DNA from: Mesorhizobium sp. CA14
GTDB taxonomy: Bacteria; Pseudomonadota; Alphaproteobacteria; Rhizobiales; Rhizobiaceae
Length of the DNA stretch: 64,000 bases
Assembly: GCF_020165195.1 (NCBI RefSeq)
Contig: NZ_JAIUHR010000008.1
Location: forward strand, 62,001 to 126,000
Direction: 5' to 3'
Numbering within the stretch: position 1 is the stretch's first letter; every line of letters starts with the position of its first letter. The notes under the pieces are model-generated. The model saw nothing but the letters and a program-made list of their open reading frames with translations. It was not told where the DNA came from and did no database searches. This document shows, piece after piece, positions 47,632 through 54,905 of the stretch. The position numbers and the translations under genes are program-made.

Positions 47632-48359
47632 GAAAGTTCCTCATAGCCACGGCGCTGATCGTCGTCACCACCTCCGTCGCCGCGGCCCAGCAGCTCGATC
47701 TTGGGGGCATCGGCAAGGCCGACGGCACGACGGTCGGCTATCTGATCCAGATGTTCGGCCTGCTCACCGTGCTTTCGGTGGCGCCCGGGCTCTTGATCAT
47801 GGTGACGAGCTTCACCCGCTTCGTCATCGCCTTTTCGATCCTGCGCGCCGGCATCGGCCTGCAATCGACGCCGGCCAACCTGATCCTGATCTCGCTGTCG
47901 CTGTTCATGACCTTCTATGTCATGGCGCCGACTTTCGACCAGGCCTGGAATACCGGCGTCAAGCCGCTGATGGACAACCAGATCACGCAGGGCGAGGCGT
48001 TCGAGAAGATCTCCGGCCCGTTCCGCGACTTCATGCTGCACAATGTACGCGACAAGGATTTCGACCTCTTCGCCGACCTCGCCCGCGAGCGCGGCCAGAC
48101 CGTGTCGCGCGAGACCGTCGACCTACGCATCCTGGTGCCGGCCTTCATGATCTCGGAGATCCGGCGCGGCTTCGAGATCGGCTTCCTCATCGTTCTGCCC
48201 TTCCTCGTCATCGACCTCATCGTCGCCACCGTCACCATGGCCATGGGCATGATGATGCTGCCGCCGACAGTGGTATCGCTGCCGTTCAAGATCCTGTTCT
48301 TCGTGCTGATCGACGGCTGGAACCTTCTGGTCGGCAGCCTGGTACGATCCTTCACCTGA
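47628..48359 (+). CDS. fliP: Flagellar export-gate protein FliP
   Basis: A 243-aa membrane protein with a cleavable signal (MRKFLIATALIVVTTSVAAA), then FliP motifs TVLSVAPGLLIMVTSFTRFV, LRAGIGLQSTPANLILISLS and AMGMMMLPPTVVSLPFKILF. Core of the export gate; FliQ and FliR are expected right of the window. Last gene of the flgB run. Confidence 0.95.
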   Translation: MRKFLIATALIVVTTSVAAAQQLDLGGIGKADGTTVGYLIQMFGLLTVLSVAPGLLIMVTSFTRFVIAFSILRAGIGLQSTPANLILISLSLFMTFYVMAPTFDQAWNTGVKPLMDNQITQGEAFEKISGPFRDFMLHNVRDKDFDLFADLARERGQTVSRETVDLRILVPAFMISEIRRGFEIGFLIVLPFLVIDLIVATVTMAMGMMMLPPTVVSLPFKILFFVLIDGWNLLVGSLVRSFT

Positions 48360-48413
48360 TCGTTTCCGCCGGACCGCGCGCAAGCGTCCCGCGTCACGTC
48401 TCGACGGCTTGAG

Positions 48414-48445
48414 GAAGGTGCGCGCAAGCCTTCCAACATTATTTT
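48414..48445 (+). promoter_or_regulatory. Flagellar CAAG direct-repeat promoter element, flaA
   Basis: GAAG (48414-48417) and CAAG within CGCGCAAG (48425-48428) are 11 bp apart; TATTTT (48440-48445) follows after 11 nt. Transcription near 48452 would give a leader of about 155 nt. Confidence 0.6.
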
Positions 48446-48549
48446 CGATTAACCGTCCGATTTAGCTCTTTGGTAGCAACTTGCCGCCATAGTCGCTCGC
48501 AGATGGCGGGTGACCCAACTGAGCGGTCATTGGCATGATGCCGCACCGT

Positions 48550-48570
48550 CATACCGGACATGCCGGTATG
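48550..48570 (+). promoter_or_regulatory. Hairpin in the flaA leader
   Basis: CATACCGG (48550-48557) and CCGGTATG (48563-48570) are a perfect 8-bp stem with a 5-nt loop, followed by an A-rich run. It ends 36 nt before the flaA ATG. Candidate site for FlbT-type translational control. Confidence 0.55.
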
Positions 48571-48606
48571 TCAAAAAAATCCGTGTAAAAACAAGGTACG
48601 AGTACC

Positions 48607-49602
48607 ATGGCCAGTATCATGACCAACGCCTCGGCGTTGACCGCTCTGCAGAGCTTGAACGCCACCCAGAAGAACCTCGACACCACCCAGTCCCGTATCT
48701 CGACGGGCTATCGCGTCTCGCAGGCTTCGGACAACGCCGCTTACTGGTCGATCGCCACCACGATGCGTTCCGACAACCAGGCCATGTCCACCGTTTCTGA
48801 CGCGCTCGGCCTCGGCGCCTCGAAGGTCGACACCGCTTACACCGGCATGGACAGCGCGATCTCGACCATCAACCAGATCCAGCAGAAGCTGACCGCTTCC
48901 TACGGCCAGACCGATGCTTCTAAGGAAAAGACCCAGGTCGAAATCGCCGCTCTTCAGAACCAGTTGAAGGCCTACGCGGATGGCGCCACGTTCTCCGGCA
49001 CGAACATGCTGTCGGTCAACAGCGGCGCCACCGCCACGAGCGCAGCCGACGTCAAGATCGTTTCGGCCTTCAACCGCGATGCCACCGGCGCAGTTTCGAT
49101 CTCGACGATCGACGTCAAGGTCGACAGCATCAAGCTGTATGAAGCCGGCACCGCGGCTGGCGTGTCGAAAGGTATCCTCGACGCCGACCGCGTCGGTGCG
49201 ACTGGCGCTGTCACCACCACTGCGCAAAACCCGACCCTGGGTGCGGCAGCTGCGGCGGGCGACACCTATTCGGTCGCCACGATGAAGATCTTCTCCGGCA
49301 CCACCGCTGCAAGCGATACCCAGATCGCGGATATGATGAAAGTCGTCGACGCCGCGCTGAAGGACATGACGACCGCCGCGACCAAGCTCGGCGCCGCCAA
49401 GAGCTCGATCAACCTGCAGAAGACCTTCACCTCGAGCCTGATGGACTCCATCGATCGCGGCGTCGGCCAGCTCGTCGATGCCGACATGAACAAGGAATCG
49501 ACCCGCCTCCAGGCGCTGCAGGTTCAGCAGCAGCTCGGTGTCCAGGCGCTGTCGATCGCCAACGGCTCGTCGCAGTCGATCCTGTCGCTCTTCCGCGGCT
49601 GA
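48607..49602 (+). CDS. flaA: Flagellin FlaA
   Basis: A 331-aa filament subunit. N-terminal D0/D1 MASIMTNASALTALQSLNAT and DNAAYWSIATTMRSDNQAMS, C-terminal ADMNKESTRLQALQVQQQLG; the middle (about 170-250) is variable. First of two adjacent flagellins, with its own promoter element, structured leader and terminator. Named by position; orthology to a particular Sinorhizobium flagellin is not resolved. Confidence 0.93.
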   Translation: MASIMTNASALTALQSLNATQKNLDTTQSRISTGYRVSQASDNAAYWSIATTMRSDNQAMSTVSDALGLGASKVDTAYTGMDSAISTINQIQQKLTASYGQTDASKEKTQVEIAALQNQLKAYADGATFSGTNMLSVNSGATATSAADVKIVSAFNRDATGAVSISTIDVKVDSIKLYEAGTAAGVSKGILDADRVGATGAVTTTAQNPTLGAAAAAGDTYSVATMKIFSGTTAASDTQIADMMKVVDAALKDMTTAATKLGAAKSSINLQKTFTSSLMDSIDRGVGQLVDADMNKESTRLQALQVQQQLGVQALSIANGSSQSILSLFRG

Positions 49603-49629
49603 TCGCTCTATACTGACCGGACCAAAGCG

Positions 49630-49661
49630 TCGGGCCGCGCCAAAAGCGCGGCCCGATTTTT
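49630..49661 (+). terminator. Intrinsic terminator of flaA
   Basis: An 11-bp perfect stem (49630-49640 with 49646-49656), a 5-nt loop and five T (49657-49661), 28 nt after the flaA stop. Confidence 0.9.
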
Positions 49662-49664
49662 CAT

Positions 49665-49767
49665 TGGAGCGGTTCGCCGTTTCACGGAAACGATGAACCG
49701 CCCCATCTCTATTTGCTTGAAGCAATTCCGTACGGAAAACCGTTTCACACTTTTCCTGGAATTGCTT
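49665..49767. repeat. Composite palindromic element between flaA and flaB
   Basis: Two palindromes in tandem: GCGGTTC/GAACCGC (49669-49675, 49695-49701) and AAGCAATTCC/GGAATTGCTT (49720-49729, 49758-49767) with inner CGGAAAAC/GTTTCACAC-like pairing. The second is related to the element at 8766-8838. It lies between the flaA terminator and the flaB promoter element. Confidence 0.65.
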
Positions 49768-49771
49768 AGCT

Positions 49772-49802
49772 CAAGGCTCGCGCAACCCTCGTTCCTTAAC
49801 CT
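49772..49802 (+). promoter_or_regulatory. Flagellar CAAG direct-repeat promoter element, flaB
   Basis: CAAG (49772-49775) and CAAC within CGCGCAAC (49783-49786) are 11 bp apart; TAACCT (49797-49802) follows after 10 nt. Predicted leader of about 154 nt, the same as flaA. Confidence 0.6.
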
Positions 49803-49828
49803 CTCCGAAGCCCACTTTTAACAGGCCA

Positions 49829-49856
49829 TTAACCATATCGCGCTAGGTATGGTTAA
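49829..49856. promoter_or_regulatory. Perfect 9-bp inverted repeat in the flaB upstream region
   Basis: TTAACCATA (49829-49837) and TATGGTTAA (49848-49856) are separated by 10 nt. It lies downstream of the putative flaB -10, so it is either a repressor site or a leader hairpin. Confidence 0.45.
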
Positions 49857-49908
49857 CCAATCACTAGGTTGTCGAATCGGCCCGACCGGCACGATCGCAA
49901 CCGATGGG

Positions 49909-49927
49909 CAGGCCGAGACCCGGCCTG
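49909..49927 (+). promoter_or_regulatory. Hairpin in the flaB leader
   Basis: CAGGCC (49909-49914) and GGCCTG (49922-49927) form a 6-bp stem with a 7-nt loop, ending 35 nt before the flaB start, almost the same distance as the flaA hairpin. Confidence 0.45.
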
Positions 49928-49962
49928 TGTGGCATGCAGGCTTTTGAGAAGGAGCGAGTTTC

Positions 49963-51033
49963 TTGGCGAGCATCATGACGAACGCTGCGGCGTTGACTGC
50001 ACTTCAAAGCCTCAACGCCACCAACAAATCGCTCGAGCAGACGCAGGCCCGGATCTCCACCGGCTACCGGGTCTCCGAGGCCTCCGACAACGCCGCCTAC
50101 TGGTCGATCGCTACCACGATGCGCTCCGACAATTCGGCGCTGTCGACTGTGCAGGATGCGCTCGGCCTCGGCGCCTCGAAGGTCGACACCGCCTATACCG
50201 GCATGAACAACGTCCTTTCGACGATCGGCCAGATCAAGACCAAGCTTTTGTCGGCTGTCGGCCAGTCGGGTGCCAACAAGGCCAAGACGCAGACCGAAAT
50301 CACCACGCTGCAGGCGCAGATGAAATCCTTCGCCGACGCCGCCACCTTCTCGGGCTCGAATTATCTTTCGGTGACGTCCACGCAGGTCGCGGCCGCCAAT
50401 GACGGCGTCCAGCCCGACGCCAAGATCGTCTCCTCGTTCAATCGCTCCTCGTCCGGCGCCATCTCGCTCGGCACTATCGACATCCATGTCGAGAGCACCA
50501 AGCTGTTCGATTCCGGCCTCGCGACGGCCGTCAAGAACCAGGGCATTCTCGATCGCAAGACTTCGATCTATTCCACCGCTGCGGACCAGTCGGCATATGA
50601 CGCCGCCTATGCCGCCTCGATCGCCGGCGGCGCCACCGACATCGCCGCCAACACCGCGGGCCAGGCCGCTGTGTCGGGCACGCCCATCAAGATCGACAAC
50701 GTCTCCGCCTTCAATCTCGACATCACGGCGACGGGCGTGACCGACGATATCATCACGCAGATGGTCACCAAGATCGACAACGTCATGAGTCAGCTTACTG
50801 ACGCCGCCACCGTGCTCGGCGCCGCCAAGAGCTCGATCGACCTGCAGAAGACCTTCACCCAAAGCCTGATGGACTCCATCGACCGGGGCGTCGGCCAGCT
50901 CGTCGATGCCGACATGAACAAGGAATCGACCCGCCTCCAAGCGCTTCAGGTGCAGCAGCAGCTCGGCATCCAGTCTCTGTCGATCGCCAACAGCTCCTCT
51001 CAGTCGATCCTGGCGCTGTTCAAGAACGGCTAA
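49963..51033 (+). CDS. flaB: Flagellin FlaB
   Basis: A 356-aa flagellin, 25 residues longer than FlaA because of an enlarged Ala-rich variable region (SAYDAAYAASIAGGATDIAA). N- and C-terminal domains nearly match FlaA. The start is TTG 49963 (MASIMTNAAALTALQSLNAT), with AAGGAG 8 nt upstream and alignment with FlaA fixing it; the ATG four codons in lacks a ribosome-binding site at proper spacing. Confidence 0.92.
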   Translation: MASIMTNAAALTALQSLNATNKSLEQTQARISTGYRVSEASDNAAYWSIATTMRSDNSALSTVQDALGLGASKVDTAYTGMNNVLSTIGQIKTKLLSAVGQSGANKAKTQTEITTLQAQMKSFADAATFSGSNYLSVTSTQVAAANDGVQPDAKIVSSFNRSSSGAISLGTIDIHVESTKLFDSGLATAVKNQGILDRKTSIYSTAADQSAYDAAYAASIAGGATDIAANTAGQAAVSGTPIKIDNVSAFNLDITATGVTDDIITQMVTKIDNVMSQLTDAATVLGAAKSSIDLQKTFTQSLMDSIDRGVGQLVDADMNKESTRLQALQVQQQLGIQSLSIANSSSQSILALFKNG

Positions 51034-51058
51034 GCCGCCTGATAGCTCGATCAACGAA

Positions 51059-51088
51059 AAGGCTGCGTCCGAAGCGCGGCCTTTTTTT
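51059..51088 (+). terminator. Intrinsic terminator of flaB
   Basis: A 9-bp stem (51059-51067 with 51075-51083, one G-U pair), 7-nt loop, and T-run to 51088, 25 nt after the flaB stop. Confidence 0.85.
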
Positions 51089-51148
51089 GCGTTGGTGGGG
51101 AAGAAGTTACCCGTTCAATACTTTGCTGGCCCTCGGCGGCATGCCCTA

Positions 51149-51179
51149 TCATCCTCGCACAAGCTTCGCGGTCTAGTCT
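51149..51179 (+). promoter_or_regulatory. Flagellar CAAG direct-repeat promoter element, fliF-mot operon
   Basis: CAAG within CGCACAAG (51160-51163) is followed after 10 nt by TAGTCT (51174-51179). The upstream half-site (51149-51152, TCAT) is degenerate. fliF starts 34 nt downstream. Confidence 0.6.
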
Positions 51180-51213
51180 TCCGGCGGACAGTCATGCTGG
51201 GAGCGGTTGAAAC

Positions 51214-52860
51214 GTGCCGGAACAGATCCAGAGCATCATCGCGAATTTGAAGAGCTTCGGCGTGAAGCGTCTGGCGCTCATGGGCGGCATCGCGGCCCTG
51301 GTCATGGCCGTCATCGGCATCGCGTCGGTCTACCTCAACCGTCCGGCCTATGAGACGCTCTATGTCGGCCTCGAGCGTTCCGACGTCAATCAGATCGGCC
51401 TGGTGCTTGCCGACGCCGGCATCGGTTTCGATGTCGGCTCCGACGGCACATCCGTGCTGGTGCCGGCCGGCACCACCGCCCAGGCGCGCATGCTGCTTGC
51501 CGAGAAAGGCCTGCCGACCAGCGCCAACGCCGGCTACGAGCTGTTCGACAATGTCGGTTCGCTCGGCCTGACCTCCTTCATGCAGCAGATCACCCGTGTG
51601 CGCGCGCTGGAAGGCGAGATCGCGCGCACCATCCAGTCGATCTCCGGCGTCAAGGCGGCGCGCGTCCACATCGTCATGTCCGAGCGCGCCAATTTCCGCC
51701 GCGACGAGCAGCAGCCCTCCGCCTCGGTGGTCATCCGCTATGCCGGCAACGATGCCGAGAAGAGCGCGATGTCGATCCGCCACCTCGTCGCCGCGGCTGT
51801 TCCGGGCCTCTCGGCCGACAAGGTCACAGTGCTCGATTCCAACGGCAACCTGCTGGCCGCCGGCGACGACCCTTCCAACACGAGCGCCGCGCGCACGCTC
51901 GGCGTCGAGCAGACGGTCGAGGCGCAGATCGGCGACAACATCCGCCGCGCCCTCACGCCCTATCTCGGCCCGGACAATTTCCGCGCCAGCGTCAAGGCCG
52001 ACGTCAACACCGACAGCCGCCAGACCGAGGAGACGATCTTCGATCCGAACTCACGCGTCGAGCGTTCGGTGCAATCGGTGAAGACCAACGAAGCCAGCAA
52101 CCAAAAGCAGGCTTCGACCCCGACCAGCGTCGAGCAGAACCTTCCCGAAACGCAGACGACGACCACCGAGGGACCGCAATCCACCTCGCAGAACGATCGC
52201 AAGGAAGAGATCACCAATTACGAGATCAATTCCAAGAAGATCGCGACCGTTTCGAACGGCTACACGGTCAACAAGATGTCGATCGCTGTCGTCGTCAACC
52301 AGGATCGCCTGAAGACCATCCTCGGCAAGGATGCTACCCCGGAGCAGGTCGCCAAGCGCGTCGCCGATATCCAGAAAATGGTTGCCTCGGCGACAGGCTT
52401 CGACGACAAGCGCGGCGACGTCATCGACGTGTCGGCGGTCGAGTTCATCAACGGCCTCGACGGCGAGCCGATCGACCAGCCTGGCATCCTTGCCTCGATC
52501 GGCACCTATACCGGCACGCTGATCAATGCCGGCGCCTTCATCGTCGTCGTCTTCCTGGTTGCCTTTTTCGGTCTGAAGCCGATGGCCGCAGCGCTGACGG
52601 CGTCGGCGAAGCCCGCTGCCATTGCCGGCCCGAGCTTCGACGACGTGCAGCGTTCCTTGCCGACGCCCGATGCGCCCGTCGCCGCGATCACCGCCGAGAC
52701 TCCAGCAGGCGCGCGCGCCGGCGCAACTCCGCTCGACGACCTGCGTCAGAAAATCCGTCCGGCGCCGCAGGAGCGGCTTGCCCGCATGGTCGATCTCAAC
52801 GAGGAACGCACCGCCCAGATCCTGCGCAAATGGGCTGCCGCCCCGGAAGCCGTAGGTTAG
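51214..52860 (+). CDS. fliF: Flagellar MS-ring protein FliF
   Basis: A 548-aa MS-ring protein. First membrane helix at about 26-46 (ALMGGIAALVMAVIGIASVY), YscJ/ring domains (ADAGIGFDVGSDGTSVLVPA, VRALEGEIARTIQSISGVKA), a Ser/Thr/Gln-rich loop, second helix (INAGAFIVVVFLVAFFGLKP) and a C-terminal FliG-binding tail. Start is GTG 51214. In S. meliloti fliF lies next to visN; here it sits between flaB and the mot genes with its own promoter element. Confidence 0.95.
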   Translation: MPEQIQSIIANLKSFGVKRLALMGGIAALVMAVIGIASVYLNRPAYETLYVGLERSDVNQIGLVLADAGIGFDVGSDGTSVLVPAGTTAQARMLLAEKGLPTSANAGYELFDNVGSLGLTSFMQQITRVRALEGEIARTIQSISGVKAARVHIVMSERANFRRDEQQPSASVVIRYAGNDAEKSAMSIRHLVAAAVPGLSADKVTVLDSNGNLLAAGDDPSNTSAARTLGVEQTVEAQIGDNIRRALTPYLGPDNFRASVKADVNTDSRQTEETIFDPNSRVERSVQSVKTNEASNQKQASTPTSVEQNLPETQTTTTEGPQSTSQNDRKEEITNYEINSKKIATVSNGYTVNKMSIAVVVNQDRLKTILGKDATPEQVAKRVADIQKMVASATGFDDKRGDVIDVSAVEFINGLDGEPIDQPGILASIGTYTGTLINAGAFIVVVFLVAFFGLKPMAAALTASAKPAAIAGPSFDDVQRSLPTPDAPVAAITAETPAGARAGATPLDDLRQKIRPAPQERLARMVDLNEERTAQILRKWAAAPEAVG

Positions 52861-52863
52861 GCA

Positions 52864-53490
52864 ATGGCTTCGGCGGCCCTCTTCGATCTCCTGCCCGATT
52901 TCGGGTCGCGGACCTCGGCAGCCAGCCAGGCGCCGAAGGATCGCGATATCCAGCACATGCCGGCCGCGCCGACGCCGCAGGCCGATATCGGCGCGCTGAT
53001 CGCCGAAGCTGTGGCCGACGCGGAGGCGGCGCTCGAGGCACGCCTTGCGCTTTCCCATCAGGCCGCGCTCGACGCCGAGCGCCAGGCCAATGACGAAGCG
53101 GCGAAAGCTTTCCTCGAAAGCTTCGGCGGCGATCTCGGCGCTGCCGTCGCCACGCGCATCGAAGCCATGGAACGGCGCGTTGTCGAGCTTGCCGGCGCGA
53201 CCGTGGCCCGCATCGTCGGCGGCCTTCTCAGCGACGACCTGCAGCAACGTTCGCTGCAGGCGCTTTCGCAAGCGATCGACGCGGCGGTCGCCGACAGCGA
53301 GGCCGTGCGTATCGGTGTTCGCGGGCCGCTCTCGCTGTTCGAGCCGCTGAAGGCGGCGCTCGGACCCCGCGCCGCCAATCTCGACTTCACCGAGGCGCCG
53401 GGTTTCGACCTGACCGTCACCATTGACGAAACGGTGTTCGAGACGCGTATCGCCGAGTGGTCGGCGTCCTTGTCGGAGGTCCTGTCATGA
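52864..53490 (+). CDS. FliH-like export/stator-side protein
   Basis: A 208-aa soluble protein starting 3 nt after fliF. A Pro-containing N-terminus is followed by a long Ala/Glu-rich helix (about 45-90, AEAVADAEAALEARLALSHQ) and a C-terminal alpha/beta domain (VRIGVRGPLSLFEPLKAALG), the general build of FliH and V-ATPase subunit E. FliH regulates FliI and is often unannotated in rhizobia. The position matches S. meliloti orf38 before motB. The assignment rests on architecture and synteny, not clear sequence identity. Stop overlaps motB by 4 nt. Confidence 0.65.
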   Translation: MASAALFDLLPDFGSRTSAASQAPKDRDIQHMPAAPTPQADIGALIAEAVADAEAALEARLALSHQAALDAERQANDEAAKAFLESFGGDLGAAVATRIEAMERRVVELAGATVARIVGGLLSDDLQQRSLQALSQAIDAAVADSEAVRIGVRGPLSLFEPLKAALGPRAANLDFTEAPGFDLTVTIDETVFETRIAEWSASLSEVLS

Positions 53491-54905
53491 GCGCCGTCGA
53501 GCATGCCGACCCCCGGCACGAAATCATCATCGTCAAGCGCAATCATGACGGTCATGACGACGCTCACCATGGTGGTGTGTGGAAGATCGCCTTCGCCGAC
53601 TTCATGACGGCGATGATGTGCTTCTTCCTCGTCATGTGGCTGATCAACGCCGCCAACGAGCAGACCAAGGCAGCCGTCGCCAGCTATTTCAACCCTGTCG
53701 AGCTGATCGATCGCAACTCCAGCCGCAAGGGCCTGGAGGACCTCGGCGACGGCCCGAGCAAGGTCGGGCTGACCGCGGACAACCCGCAGCAGGGCGCGAC
53801 CAAGGCGGGCGATGACGGCAAGGGCGGCGCCGGCTCCTCCGAACGCCGGCAGACCAAAGCCGGGGCGCAGGATGCCCAGCTCTCCGACGAAAAGCTGTTT
53901 GCCGATCCCTACGCGGTGCTGGCAGAGATCGCCGCCAATACGGGCGTGATGCAGAACGTCAGCGCCAAGGGCGAAGGCGGCGCCCAGGCGGCCGGTCCGG
54001 CAACCGGCGCGTCTGGCGGCGAATCCTATCGCGATCCGTTCGCACCGGATTTCTGGTCGCAGCAGGTGGCGGCGCCCGGCGCCGAGGCCACCGCCGAACG
54101 CGCCAAGATCGAAGGCGATCCGGTCAGGCCCGGCGAGAAGGTCGCCACCGTCGCGGTGCCGAAGGTGAAGATCGTTCCGGCCGCTCCTGCGCTGACGGCC
54201 GCGCCGCTGGAGCCGCTGGCAACCGCAGAAAAGACTGACGCCAAGAGCGGACTAAAAGCTGCGCAAGGCGACGCCGAGAAGCTGTCGGGCAAAACAAGCA
54301 AGACCGAGGAAGCCCAGACCTGGAAAGCTGAAGTCGACAAGCGCGAGGCTGCAGCGGCCGACACCAAGGCCGAAACTGCGAAGGCGGAAAAAGCCGAACC
54401 CGAGCAGACCGCCGACAAAGGTAACAAGGCGCCAAGCAAAGCCGCTCTACAGGCAGCGGCGGATATCAAGAAGGAACTCGCCAAGGCATTCCTGCCGGGC
54501 GAAAAGCTGGCCGATGGCGTCTCGGTCGAGGCCACCGACAAGGGTGTCGTCATTTCGATCACCGACCAGCTGGATTTCGGCATGTTCGAGATCGGCTCGG
54601 CCATGCCGCGCCGTGAGCTGGTGCTGGCGATGGAAAAGATCGGCCACATCATCAACCAGAAGAAAGGCACCATCACCATCAGCGGCCACACCGACGCGCG
54701 GCCGTTCCACAGCGACACTTACGACAACTGGCGGCTGTCGACCGCGCGCGCCCATTCGGCCTATTACATGCTGGTGCGTGGCGGCGTCGACGAAAGCCGC
54801 ATCACCGAGGTCGCGGGTTTCGCCGACCGGCAGCCCAAGATCGCCTCCGATCCGATGGCGGCCGCGAACCGGCGCATCGAAATCCTGATGACGGCCGGCG
54901 GATGA
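53487..54905 (+). CDS. motB: Flagellar stator protein MotB
   Basis: A 472-aa stator subunit. Membrane helix IAFADFMTAMMCFFLVMWLI with proton-binding Asp38, and a C-terminal OmpA-like peptidoglycan-binding domain (TITISGHTDARPFHSDTYDN, NRRIEILMTAGG). Between them is an unusually long linker of about 250 residues, rich in Ala, Lys and Glu. ATG 53487 overlaps the preceding stop; the longer in-frame start is rejected. Followed by motC with an ATGA overlap. Confidence 0.94.
   Translation: MSAVEHADPRHEIIIVKRNHDGHDDAHHGGVWKIAFADFMTAMMCFFLVMWLINAANEQTKAAVASYFNPVELIDRNSSRKGLEDLGDGPSKVGLTADNPQQGATKAGDDGKGGAGSSERRQTKAGAQDAQLSDEKLFADPYAVLAEIAANTGVMQNVSAKGEGGAQAAGPATGASGGESYRDPFAPDFWSQQVAAPGAEATAERAKIEGDPVRPGEKVATVAVPKVKIVPAAPALTAAPLEPLATAEKTDAKSGLKAAQGDAEKLSGKTSKTEEAQTWKAEVDKREAAAADTKAETAKAEKAEPEQTADKGNKAPSKAALQAAADIKKELAKAFLPGEKLADGVSVEATDKGVVISITDQLDFGMFEIGSAMPRRELVLAMEKIGHIINQKKGTITISGHTDARPFHSDTYDNWRLSTARAHSAYYMLVRGGVDESRITEVAGFADRQPKIASDPMAAANRRIEILMTAGG

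Noticed and set aside
48374..48395. Earlier GCGCAAG at about 48378 as the flaA site
   Set aside because: No TA-rich hexamer follows at 10-11 nt; the copy at 48425 fits all criteria.
48550..48580. flaA leader hairpin read as a terminator
   Set aside because: It is followed on the plus strand by A rather than T residues and sits in the leader of a highly expressed gene; on the minus strand nothing is transcribed toward it.
48571..49725. Minus-strand open frame of 384 codons
   Set aside because: Antisense to flagellin flaA, crosses its terminator; a matching shadow exists over flaB, showing it is a by-product of flagellin sequence.
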